This document shows positions 14,703 to 22,531 of a stretch of 44,922 bases of DNA, one piece after another (the first letter of the stretch is position 1; each line of letters opens with the position of its first letter). Origin of the DNA: an uncultured Woeseiaceae bacterium. GTDB taxonomy: Bacteria; Pseudomonadota; Gammaproteobacteria; Steroidobacterales; Woeseiaceae. The translations under genes were made by a program, and so were the position numbers. The stretch is from contig CALDZH010000080.1 of the NCBI GenBank assembly GCA_937944275.1, positions 1 through 44,922 on the forward strand, written 5' to 3'. A model generated the notes under the pieces. It worked only from the letters and a program-made list of their open reading frames with translations. It did not search any database and was not told the origin of the DNA.

Positions 14703-16318
14703 TGAAATCGCGGGCCTGTAAACCACCCGCTCTGGCGCGGGACGCTACCCCGACTCCCCCTGCTGTACAGCAGGACTTGCCGTTCCCACAGGCCGAAGCC
14801 TCTTCGCGCGCTGGGGCTCGCTCCTACAGGCGCGCTCCTGCAGCCGTTCCTGTGGAACGGCTCTGGTTTTGTATATGGTTGCCGCATCTGCCGCTGGAAG
14901 CGAACCGTTCGTCTGAGGCAGCGACGGCCATCGTCGAAGAGCAACATGGTATCCACCGTATCCTGTTAGCGGATGCCGAGGCGAATGCTGCCGGTGTCAT
15001 GCCGGGACAGGCGGCAAATGCAGCTCTTGCGTTGTTGCCAACGCTGCTACTCGAGGAACGCAGCCTGCCTGGGGAACAGCAGGCACTCGAACGACTGGCC
15101 ACCTGGCTGGAGCGTTTTTCATCGTTTGTTTGTATCGCGGATCGTGATGTATTGCTGCTCGAAATTGCAGGTAGCCTGCGCCTGTTTGGCGGATTGCGGG
15201 AACTACGGCAGAAGATTTCCAGGGAGATAAGGGAACTCGGATTTACAGGCTTATTCTCGATAGCGCCAACACCATTGGCAGCAACCTGGCTAGCGCGTTC
15301 CGGACGTCGTGTTTGCATACGTGATGAAACGAATCTTGCGCCGGCGCTACGCAGGCTGCCGCTTGCCCGTCTGAACTGGCCAGCGGGTTTGTGTGAGGCA
15401 CTGACAGGCATGGGTGTAACTACAGTTGGTGATTGCCTGCGTCTGCCACGGGAGGGGTTTACGCGCCGTTTTGGTGCCGAGTATCTACTGGAACTCGATC
15501 GTGCGCTGGGGCATTTACCGGACCCGCGTGATTCCTGGCGTGCGCCCGAGCGGTTTTGTGCGGATTTCGAGATGACCGAAGAGCAAAGTGACCGCGAGTT
15601 GTTGCTCAATATCTGTCGTGAATTACTGTTGTCGCATGAGCAGTTTTTGCTTGCACGGCAGCTTGGTACGCAACGCGTGTGTTTCAGTTTTTTTCATTTC
15701 AAAGCATCCGCGACTGAACTGCGCCTGGGTTGTGCAAGGGCAGAACGCTCAGCTGAACGCTGGTTCGACTTACTGGGTATTCGTTTTGAGCAACTGATCT
15801 TGCCTGAACCCGTCATTGCAGTACGTATGCGTAGCGGTATGGCGCAGCCCCTGCAGGCGGAAACGGATAGCCTGAGCTTTCAGGGGAAACCGGGTGTGCA
15901 ACAACGGCGTTTTTCGATAACGCAACTCGCTGAACGCCTCATTGCGCGCATTGGTGATCAGTCAGTGCAGGCAACGTCCATGGTTGCCGAGCACCGGCCA
16001 CACTATGCCTGGCGTTCACAGAGCCTGCTGGCTGACTGGTCAGGCACGACCCTGGATGCGCCGGCACAGTATGTACGGCGTCCGCTGTGGATGTTGCCGG
16101 AGCCTGCTTTGTTACCGGCAGATAGCGGCTACCCGGTGCACCAGGGATGTCGATTGAGACTCATCAATGGACCGGAACGCCTTGAGACCGGTTGGTGGGA
16201 CGAGGATGGTATTTCTCGCGATTACTACACCGCTATCAATGCGGACGGCAGGCATTTTTGGGTGTTTCGAAACCGCAATCGTGCATCGCCCTGGTACTTG
16301 CATGGTTATTTCGGATAG
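14702..16318 (+). CDS. imuB: Y-family polymerase-like protein ImuB with unusual N-terminal extension
   Basis: A 538-residue protein. The conserved family begins at LWFCIWLPHLPLEANR, about residue 54, so the first ~50 residues are an extension. The palm segment RDVLLLEIAGSLRLFGG, the helix-hairpin-helix region GVTTVGDCLRLPREGF and the little-finger domain follow. ImuB is normally catalytically inactive and acts as a hub linking DnaE2 and ImuA to the beta clamp. The extension includes QQDLPF, vaguely clamp-motif-like, and then residues translated from a REP-like repeat (SSRAGARSYRRAPAA). A GTG at 14852 giving (M)ERLWFCIW is an alternative start nearer the family N-terminus, but it lacks a ribosome site. 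The C-terminus SPWYLHGYFG is typical. It overlaps dnaE2 by 17 bp. Confidence 0.9.
   Translation: MKSRACKPPALARDATPTPPAVQQDLPFPQAEASSRAGARSYRRAPAAVPVERLWFCIWLPHLPLEANRSSEAATAIVEEQHGIHRILLADAEANAAGVMPGQAANAALALLPTLLLEERSLPGEQQALERLATWLERFSSFVCIADRDVLLLEIAGSLRLFGGLRELRQKISREIRELGFTGLFSIAPTPLAATWLARSGRRVCIRDETNLAPALRRLPLARLNWPAGLCEALTGMGVTTVGDCLRLPREGFTRRFGAEYLLELDRALGHLPDPRDSWRAPERFCADFEMTEEQSDRELLLNICRELLLSHEQFLLARQLGTQRVCFSFFHFKASATELRLGCARAERSAERWFDLLGIRFEQLILPEPVIAVRMRSGMAQPLQAETDSLSFQGKPGVQQRRFSITQLAERLIARIGDQSVQATSMVAEHRPHYAWRSQSLLADWSGTTLDAPAQYVRRPLWMLPEPALLPADSGYPVHQGCRLRLINGPERLETGWWDEDGISRDYYTAINADGRHFWVFRNRNRASPWYLHGYFG
14780..14860. repeat. REP-like composite repeat inside the 5' end of imuB
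   Basis: Read on the minus strand, this segment contains CTGTAGGAGCGAGC and, 14 bp away, the near-copy CTGCAGGAGC. These resemble the head of pseudomonad/xanthomonad REP elements. GCGCGC arms (14806-14811, 14830-14835) can pair. The unit is bracketed by CCGTTCCCACAGG (14780-14792) and its near-complement CCTGTGGAACGG (14849-14860). The right edge also forms a perfect 7-bp hairpin, CCGTTCC-TGT-GGAACGG. Such elements are usually extragenic, but here the reading frame of imuB runs through. Confidence 0.65.
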
Positions 16319-19300
16319 CGGTCGCTACGCTGAGTTGCACGCGCTCAGCAATTTCACGTTTCTGCGCGGCGCATCCCATCCCGAGGAGTTGGTCGAAGCG
16401 GCGGTACAGCTCGGCTATGATGCGCTCGCGATTACGGATGAGTGTTCGATGTCCGGTGTCGTGCGCGCACATGCCGCAGCGAAGGAGTTCGGACTCAGGA
16501 AACTGATCATCGGTTCGGAGTTGCGATTACACAGTGGTCGTAAACTCATCGTGCTTGCGCAGAACCGCAGGGGGTATGCCGCGCTGTGCCGTCTGATCAC
16601 AAATGCACGCCGTGCAGCCGGGAAAGGGCTTTACGAACTGACGCGCCTGGACTTTGAAGAAGGCCTCCCTGATTGCCTGGTGCTCTGGGTACCCGATCAG
16701 GGCTTTACGCTCGACGTTGAAGATCATTGGATACGCGAGACATTTCGCGATCGTCTCTGGATTGCTGTCGAGTTATTGGCCGATGGACGGCAACGTGAAC
16801 AACTTACGAAGTTACGTGAGGAAGGACGCCGTCTCAATTTACCGCTCGTGGCCGCAGGTGATGTGCACATGCATTGCCGGTCCCGGCGCATCCTGCAGGA
16901 TGCGGTTACCGCTATACGTCATGGTACGACTATCGATAATGCAGGTTTCGCGCTGTATCCGAATGGCGAACGGCATCTGCGCCCGTTGGACGTGTTACGG
17001 CATATCTACCCGGCGGACATGCTCGAAGAAACCGTGCGTATTGCCGATACGATTGACTTCTCACTCGATGAGCTCTGTTACACATATCCGAAAGAAATTG
17101 TTCCTCAAGGCGAGACGCCGGCAACCTACTTACGCACGTTGACTGAAGAGGGCATGCAGCGACGCTGGCCACAGGGTGTCCCGGACAAGGTAATACGGAT
17201 TGTTGAGCATGAGCTCGCCTTGATCGCAGATCTTGTATATGAGCCTTACTTCCTGACCGTCTACGACATTGTCACATTCGCGCGTTCGCAGGATATTTTG
17301 TGCCAGGGCCGCGGTTCGGCGGCTAACTCGGCCGTGTGTTTTTGCCTGGGTATCACTGAAGTTGATCCGGATCGCATGGAGATGCTCGTTGAACGGTTTA
17401 TCTCCAAAGAGCGTAACGAACCGCCAGACATCGATGTTGATTTCGAGCATGAACGCCGTGAAGAGGTTATCCAGTACATCTATCAAAAGTATGGACGTGA
17501 ACGTGCGGCACTGGCAGCAACGGTCATTACTTATCGTCCGCGCAGTGCGTTGCGAGATATTGGCAAGGTGCTGGGCCTGAGTGACCTGCAGGTGGGGCGC
17601 CTGTCGCGCTCGATGCAATGGTGGGATGGGCACAAGGTCGATGACAGCCGCATTCTTGAGGCGGGTCTTGCTCCCGATAGTCCGATTGTTAAAAGACTCT
17701 TGTATCTCGTGCGAGAGTTGATCGGATTTCCACGGCACCTGTCGCAGCATGTCGGTGGCTTCGTAATTTCCGACGCGCCGTTGTATGAGCTTGTGCCCGT
17801 CGAAAACGCAACGATGCCGGATCGCACGGTCATTCAATGGGAGAAGAATGACCTCGAAGATCTGGGTTTGCTGAAAGTTGACGTCTTAGGTCTTGGCATG
17901 CTGACCGCAATACGCAGGAGTTTCGATCTGGTCCGCAAATTTGATGGTCGCCGGTACACGTTGGCCAACATTCCAGCCGAGGATCCGCAGGTCTACGACA
18001 TGATTTGTGACGGTGATACGGTGGGCGTATTCCAGATCGAGTCGCGTGCACAGATGGCGATGTTGCCGCGGCTTCGGCCGCGTTGTTATTACGACCTTGT
18101 AATCGAGGTGGCAATCATCCGCCCGGGCCCGATCCAGGGTGACATGGTGCACCCGTACCTGAGGCGACGAAATGGCGAGGAGGCCGTCGATTATCCGAGC
18201 GATGAGGTTAAGGGTGTGTTGCAACGCACGCTGGGTGTCCCGATTTTCCAGGAACAGGTCATGCAGCTGGCGGTGGTTGCTGCCGGCTTCACACCAGGCG
18301 AAGCTGATAGCCTGCGCCGTGCAATGGCTGCATGGAAGCGCCGGGGTGGCCTCGGTCCGTTCGAGGACAAGCTGGTCAACGGCATGCGCGAACGCGGCTA
18401 CGAGGAAGAGTTCGCGCGACAGATTTTTCAACAGATCCTGGGGTTTGGCGAGTATGGCTTTCCCGAGTCGCATTCAGCGAGTTTCGCGTTACTCGTGTAT
18501 GTCTCGTCGTGGCTCAAGTGCCATGAGCCAGCTGCATTTACCTGTGCACTTTTGAATAGCCAGCCTATGGGATTCTACTCGGCGTCACAGCTCGTACAGG
18601 ATGCGCAGCGCCATGGTGTGTCGGTGCGTCCCGTCGACATCAATCGTAGTGACTGGGACTGTTCACTCGAGGCAGACGATACGGGTGCTGCGGCATTGCG
18701 ACTGGGCTTGAGGATGGTCAAAGGCCTCTCCAAAGAAGCTGGAGAGCGTATCGCCGCTGAGCGTACGAGCGGCGACTACACGCAAGTACAGGCTTTACTC
18801 GAGCGTGTGGATCTGGACCGGCGCGAACTGGGCGTGCTGGCGTCCTCGGGCGCTTTGCAGTCACTCTCGGGGGACCGGCACCGTGCACGCTGGGATGTGG
18901 CGGGCGCTGAAAAGCCGCTTCCATTGTTTCCAAGCATGGAGCGATATGAGGCTACACCGCTGTTGCGCAAACCTACCGAGGGGCAGAATATCGTTGCAGA
19001 CTATCGCAACACCGGGCTGACGCTGGAGCGGCACCCAATGTGTCTGTTGCGGCGGCACCTCGATCGTTACCGTTATATACGTGCCGAACAACTACCGACA
19101 CTTGGCAATGGCCAGTCCGTTAACGTTGCCGGACTCGTAATTACCAAGCAGCGTCCTGGTACGGCCAGCGGTGTCATTTTCGTAACACTTGAAGACGAAA
19201 CCGGGCAAGTCAATCTTGTCTTATGGAAGCAGGTGGCGGAACAGTATCGAGCCGCATTGCTGAACGCGCGATTACTCGGCATTGCCGGAGAATTACAGAT

Positions 19301-19394
19301 AGAAGGGCAGGTAATACACGTGATTGCGCGACAGCTATTCGATCACTCGGATATGCTTGGCGACCTGAGCGTGCACTCACGCGACTTTCGCTAA
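16302..19394 (+). CDS. dnaE2: Error-prone DNA polymerase DnaE2 (ImuC)
   Basis: A 1030-residue C-family polymerase from the ATG at 16302. This start gives the family N-terminus (YAELHALSNFTFLRGASHPEEL) and overlaps the imuB end by 17 bp. The ORF-track start at 16167 lies within imuB and is rejected. Domains in order are PHP (ALAITDECSMSGVVRAH), the polymerase palm with PDIDVDFEHERREEV, and the thumb and fingers including HLSQHVGGFVISD. An HhH region and a C-terminal OB fold follow (VNVAGLVITKQRPGTASGVIFV). The length is shorter than replicative DnaE (about 1160), as expected. It performs translesion synthesis with ImuA and ImuB under LexA control. Its stop is only 6 bp from the convergent gene. 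Confidence 0.95.
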   Translation: MVISDSGRYAELHALSNFTFLRGASHPEELVEAAVQLGYDALAITDECSMSGVVRAHAAAKEFGLRKLIIGSELRLHSGRKLIVLAQNRRGYAALCRLITNARRAAGKGLYELTRLDFEEGLPDCLVLWVPDQGFTLDVEDHWIRETFRDRLWIAVELLADGRQREQLTKLREEGRRLNLPLVAAGDVHMHCRSRRILQDAVTAIRHGTTIDNAGFALYPNGERHLRPLDVLRHIYPADMLEETVRIADTIDFSLDELCYTYPKEIVPQGETPATYLRTLTEEGMQRRWPQGVPDKVIRIVEHELALIADLVYEPYFLTVYDIVTFARSQDILCQGRGSAANSAVCFCLGITEVDPDRMEMLVERFISKERNEPPDIDVDFEHERREEVIQYIYQKYGRERAALAATVITYRPRSALRDIGKVLGLSDLQVGRLSRSMQWWDGHKVDDSRILEAGLAPDSPIVKRLLYLVRELIGFPRHLSQHVGGFVISDAPLYELVPVENATMPDRTVIQWEKNDLEDLGLLKVDVLGLGMLTAIRRSFDLVRKFDGRRYTLANIPAEDPQVYDMICDGDTVGVFQIESRAQMAMLPRLRPRCYYDLVIEVAIIRPGPIQGDMVHPYLRRRNGEEAVDYPSDEVKGVLQRTLGVPIFQEQVMQLAVVAAGFTPGEADSLRRAMAAWKRRGGLGPFEDKLVNGMRERGYEEEFARQIFQQILGFGEYGFPESHSASFALLVYVSSWLKCHEPAAFTCALLNSQPMGFYSASQLVQDAQRHGVSVRPVDINRSDWDCSLEADDTGAAALRLGLRMVKGLSKEAGERIAAERTSGDYTQVQALLERVDLDRRELGVLASSGALQSLSGDRHRARWDVAGAEKPLPLFPSMERYEATPLLRKPTEGQNIVADYRNTGLTLERHPMCLLRRHLDRYRYIRAEQLPTLGNGQSVNVAGLVITKQRPGTASGVIFVTLEDETGQVNLVLWKQVAEQYRAALLNARLLGIAGELQIEGQVIHVIARQLFDHSDMLGDLSVHSRDFR

Positions 19395-19400
19395 AAACGA

Positions 19401-19700
19401 CTAGTCCTCGTTGAGATCGAAATTGAACGTACTGTCCAGATCCATGTTGCGACGTTCGGCGATTTCATCAAGGCGGCGACGAATTTCGCGCCTGCGGGCT
19501 ACCTCATCCGCATCTGTTTTTTCAAACTTATCTACGAGTGTCTCAAGTTCGCCCGTGACGTCAATGATAGTATCGCCGCCAATATCGGGCATGTCGTCGG
19601 ACGACTCTTCGTCATCCAGATCGTCATCTAATTCGTCGTCCAGATCGTCATCAACATCGTTGAGATCCAGATCATCTTTTTCGCCGTTGTCACCGATCAT
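19401..19700 (-). CDS. Acidic hypothetical protein at the end of the gspCDEF operon
   Basis: A 99-residue protein of unknown function. The first half is extremely acidic and repetitive (DLNDVDDDLDDELDDDLDDE). The second half is mixed-charge and helical (ADEVARRREIRRRLDEIAERR) and ends LDSTFNFDLNED. No signal peptide or membrane segment is visible. It follows gspF by 37 bp on the same strand, so it is probably the last gene of that operon, and it converges on dnaE2 with a 6-bp gap. A role in type II secretion is possible only by association. Confidence 0.7.
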   Translation of the reverse strand: MIGDNGEKDDLDLNDVDDDLDDELDDDLDDEESSDDMPDIGGDTIIDVTGELETLVDKFEKTDADEVARRREIRRRLDEIAERRNMDLDSTFNFDLNED

Positions 19701-19737
19701 TGCCTGCGCCTCACAACAAACCGACTAGGTGGAATGC

Positions 19738-20952
19738 TCATCGAATCAGGTTATTAATTTCGAAGATTGGGAGCAAAATTGCAAGCACAATTGTCAGGAC
19801 AATTGCACCCATGAGAACTATAAGCAGGGGTTGCAGGATGCCGAGCAAGGCAGCAATGAGCCCGTCGACCTCCCTTTCCTGGCCCGCCGCAGAACGGCCG
19901 AGCATTTCCTCGAGACGTCCACCGGCTTCGCCGCTCGAAACAAGGTGGATCATCATCGGCGGAAACAGCTTGCTCGCGGCCAACGATTTACTGATCGAGG
20001 CTCCTTCCCGCACGCGCACGGTAGCCTCCGAAACGGCATCGCGCATAGGCAGGTTCTCGATAACTTCCGCGGAAATTTTCAATGCCTCCAGTATTGGTAC
20101 ACCGCTACCGGCGAGTATGCTGAGCGTACGCGTAAACCTGGCTGTATTGACGCCGCGCGTCAGTCGGCCAACAATCGGCAGACGCAGGAGCACGCCATGA
20201 TATCGGCGCCTCGGGCCTTCTTTTTGCAGGATCCACCACGAGAGCCATGAGAGCGCGGCGATACCCACTATCAGCATGGGCCAGTAGTCGCGCAGGAAGT
20301 CGCTGGTGGCGATGAGGCCCGTCGTCAAGCCTGGCAACTCTGCCGAAGTATTCTCAAAGACGTTTACGATCTTCGGCACGACAGTCGCGAGCATGAAGCT
20401 GATAATTCCGACAGCCATGACGACCAGCGCAATCGGGTAAACCATGGCATTTGTAACGCGTTGACGGAGCTCCTGGCGAGCCTCCGTGTAGTCGGCCAGA
20501 CGCTCGAGTACTACGTCCAGATGCCCTGATTGCTCTCCGGCTGCGACCGTGGCGCGGTAGAGCTCTGGAAAGGCCTGAGGGAATTCGCTGAACCCGTCGG
20601 CCAATGCGTGGCCTTCCATGACTTTGGCGCGGACGCCAAGCAGAATGCTCTTGGTTCGCGGCTGATCGTTCTGTTGCGCGACGGCAAGCAGGGATTCTTC
20701 GAGGGGCAGACCCGATTGCGTCAGCGACGCAAGTTGCCGGGTAATCAGTGCGAGTTCGCCGGAGGAGATACCGCGCCGCAATGAAAAAGTGCTCTGCCGG
20801 CGCGCTTCTTTTTGAGCGACTTCGGTGACGCTGACCGGAAGAAGATTTCTGTCGCGCAGAATCTGGCGCACGTGTTTCGGGGTATCACCTTCGAGCAAGC
20901 CTTTGTTTTGCTTGCCCGCCTGATCCATTGCAACGTATTCAAACGCGCCCAT
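19738..20952 (-). CDS. gspF: Type II secretion inner-membrane protein GspF
   Basis: A 404-residue platform protein of the type II secretion system. It carries two GspF domains, the first around residues 70-195 (ALITRQLASLTQSGLPLEESL) and the second around 270-395 (FTRTLSILAGSGVPILEALK). Three membrane segments are present: about 170-190 (YPIALVVMAVGIISFML), 220-240 (MLIVGIAALSWLSWWIL) and 375-395 (LLIVLMGAIVLTIVLAILLP). GspF anchors the GspE ATPase at the inner membrane and guides pseudopilus assembly. It lies 41 bp after gspE. Confidence 0.95.
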   Translation of the reverse strand: MGAFEYVAMDQAGKQNKGLLEGDTPKHVRQILRDRNLLPVSVTEVAQKEARRQSTFSLRRGISSGELALITRQLASLTQSGLPLEESLLAVAQQNDQPRTKSILLGVRAKVMEGHALADGFSEFPQAFPELYRATVAAGEQSGHLDVVLERLADYTEARQELRQRVTNAMVYPIALVVMAVGIISFMLATVVPKIVNVFENTSAELPGLTTGLIATSDFLRDYWPMLIVGIAALSWLSWWILQKEGPRRRYHGVLLRLPIVGRLTRGVNTARFTRTLSILAGSGVPILEALKISAEVIENLPMRDAVSEATVRVREGASISKSLAASKLFPPMMIHLVSSGEAGGRLEEMLGRSAAGQEREVDGLIAALLGILQPLLIVLMGAIVLTIVLAILLPIFEINNLIR

Positions 20953-20993
20953 TGTTCAAGGCCCACCACAATCGTGCACACAAGCCATATACA

Positions 20994-22529
20994 CTAGTCC
21001 TCGCGCGTCACGCGCAATACTTCTTCGAGCGTCGTATGGCCTGCCAGAACCTGGCGACGTCCGTCGGCGCGGATGCTGGGAGTCGTCTTGCGTGCATGGC
21101 GGGCGAGTTCCTGCTCGCTAACGCCACCATGAATCATCTCGCGCATCTCATCGTCGACGCAGATCAATTCATATATCCCCGTGCGTCCCTGAAAACCGCC
21201 ACTGGCGACATCACCAGGATGATAGAGCGTCGGCGGATTTGCCGGATCGACGCCCAGCAGATTGCATTCGTATTCGCGCGCGGCGTAAGGGACTTTGGTG
21301 TCGTCTTCAAGAACGCGCACCAGGCGCTGTGCCAATACGCCAAGAAGACTCGATGAGAGGAGGAAGGGTTCGACGCCCATATCGCGCAGCCGGGTCACTG
21401 CACCGGCAGCCGTGTTGGTATGCAGAGTTGAAAGTACGAGGTGGCCGGTCAGGCTTGCCTGTACCGCAATTTCCGCCGTTTCCAGGTCGCGAATCTCACC
21501 GACCATCACGACATCAGGGTCCTGGCGGAGGATGGCTCGCAGGCCACGTGCAAATGTCATTTCGACCTTGGTATTGACCTGTGACTGGCCGATGCCATCG
21601 ATGAAATATTCGATCGGGTCTTCGACCGTCATGATATTGCGGCTGTTGTCGTTGATGCGCTCCAGCGCGGCATACAGCGTGGTCGTCTTACCCGAACCCG
21701 TCGGGCCAGTCACGAGGATGATGCCATGCGGTTTATGAATCAGATCGTCGACAGTCTTTGTAGTCACCGGGTCCATTCCCAGCGACAGCAGATCGAGGCG
21801 ACCGGCTTGTTTATCCAACAGGCGCAGCACCACGCGTTCGCCGTGCCCGGACGGCATCGTCGATACGCGCACGTCGACGGCACGACCTGCGATGCGCAGT
21901 GAGATCCGGCCATCCTGTGGCAGACGTTTCTCAGCGATGTCGAGTTTCGACATGACCTTGATGCGCGACACCACGAGCGGAGCAAGTGCGCGCCTGGTCT
22001 GCAGGACTTCGCGCAATACGCCGTCTACTCGAAAACGCACACCCAGGCGATTCTCATAGGGCTCGATATGCACATCGGACGCATTTTCCTTGATGGCTTC
22101 TGTGAGCACAGCGTTGATAAATCGAATAATCGGCGCGTCATCGTCACTTTCAAGCAGGTCCGACGGCTCCTGTAATTCCTGCGCCACCTGCGTGAGATCA
22201 AATTCCTCGTCGAGGCCGTCAACCATTTGCGACGCTTTGGTGCTGTCCTGCCCATAAGATGCTTGCAGTAGCGAGTCAAATTCCTCGGCTGATACGCGCG
22301 ACATTTTCAGCGGTACGCCTGCAAACCGGCGAGCTTCGGCAAGACTCATCGGCGATGCGCCGCTACGGTAGATAGCCTTGCCTTCGGTTTGCCCGAGCTC
22401 CTGGATCAGCACGCCATGGCGCTTGGCAAATGAGAAGGGCAGAGTTCGCCGCACTTCCAGCACTTCCGGTACGTCCAGCACTTCCGGGCTTGCCGTTTCC
22501 AGGACAATTTCAGGTTCAGGTTCCATCAT
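20994..22529 (-). CDS. gspE: Type II secretion ATPase GspE, lacking the CxxC zinc motif
   Basis: A 511-residue secretion ATPase. An N-terminal acidic, repeat-bearing segment leads into the N1E-like domain. The ATPase core follows with Walker A (GPTGSGKTTTLYAAL), the Asp box (IMTVEDPIEY), Walker B (DPDVVMVGEIRD) and His box (TGHLVLSTLHTN). ATP hydrolysis drives pseudopilin assembly. In most GspE proteins a domain with two CxxC pairs follows RLVRVL. Here the sequence reads RLVRVLEDDTKVPY and later PGDVASGGFQGRTGIYEL, with neither pair, so the zinc site is lost. The gene starts 2 bp after the gspD stop. Confidence 0.94.
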   Translation of the reverse strand: MMEPEPEIVLETASPEVLDVPEVLEVRRTLPFSFAKRHGVLIQELGQTEGKAIYRSGASPMSLAEARRFAGVPLKMSRVSAEEFDSLLQASYGQDSTKASQMVDGLDEEFDLTQVAQELQEPSDLLESDDDAPIIRFINAVLTEAIKENASDVHIEPYENRLGVRFRVDGVLREVLQTRRALAPLVVSRIKVMSKLDIAEKRLPQDGRISLRIAGRAVDVRVSTMPSGHGERVVLRLLDKQAGRLDLLSLGMDPVTTKTVDDLIHKPHGIILVTGPTGSGKTTTLYAALERINDNSRNIMTVEDPIEYFIDGIGQSQVNTKVEMTFARGLRAILRQDPDVVMVGEIRDLETAEIAVQASLTGHLVLSTLHTNTAAGAVTRLRDMGVEPFLLSSSLLGVLAQRLVRVLEDDTKVPYAAREYECNLLGVDPANPPTLYHPGDVASGGFQGRTGIYELICVDDEMREMIHGGVSEQELARHARKTTPSIRADGRRQVLAGHTTLEEVLRVTRED

Positions 22530-22531
22530 GC

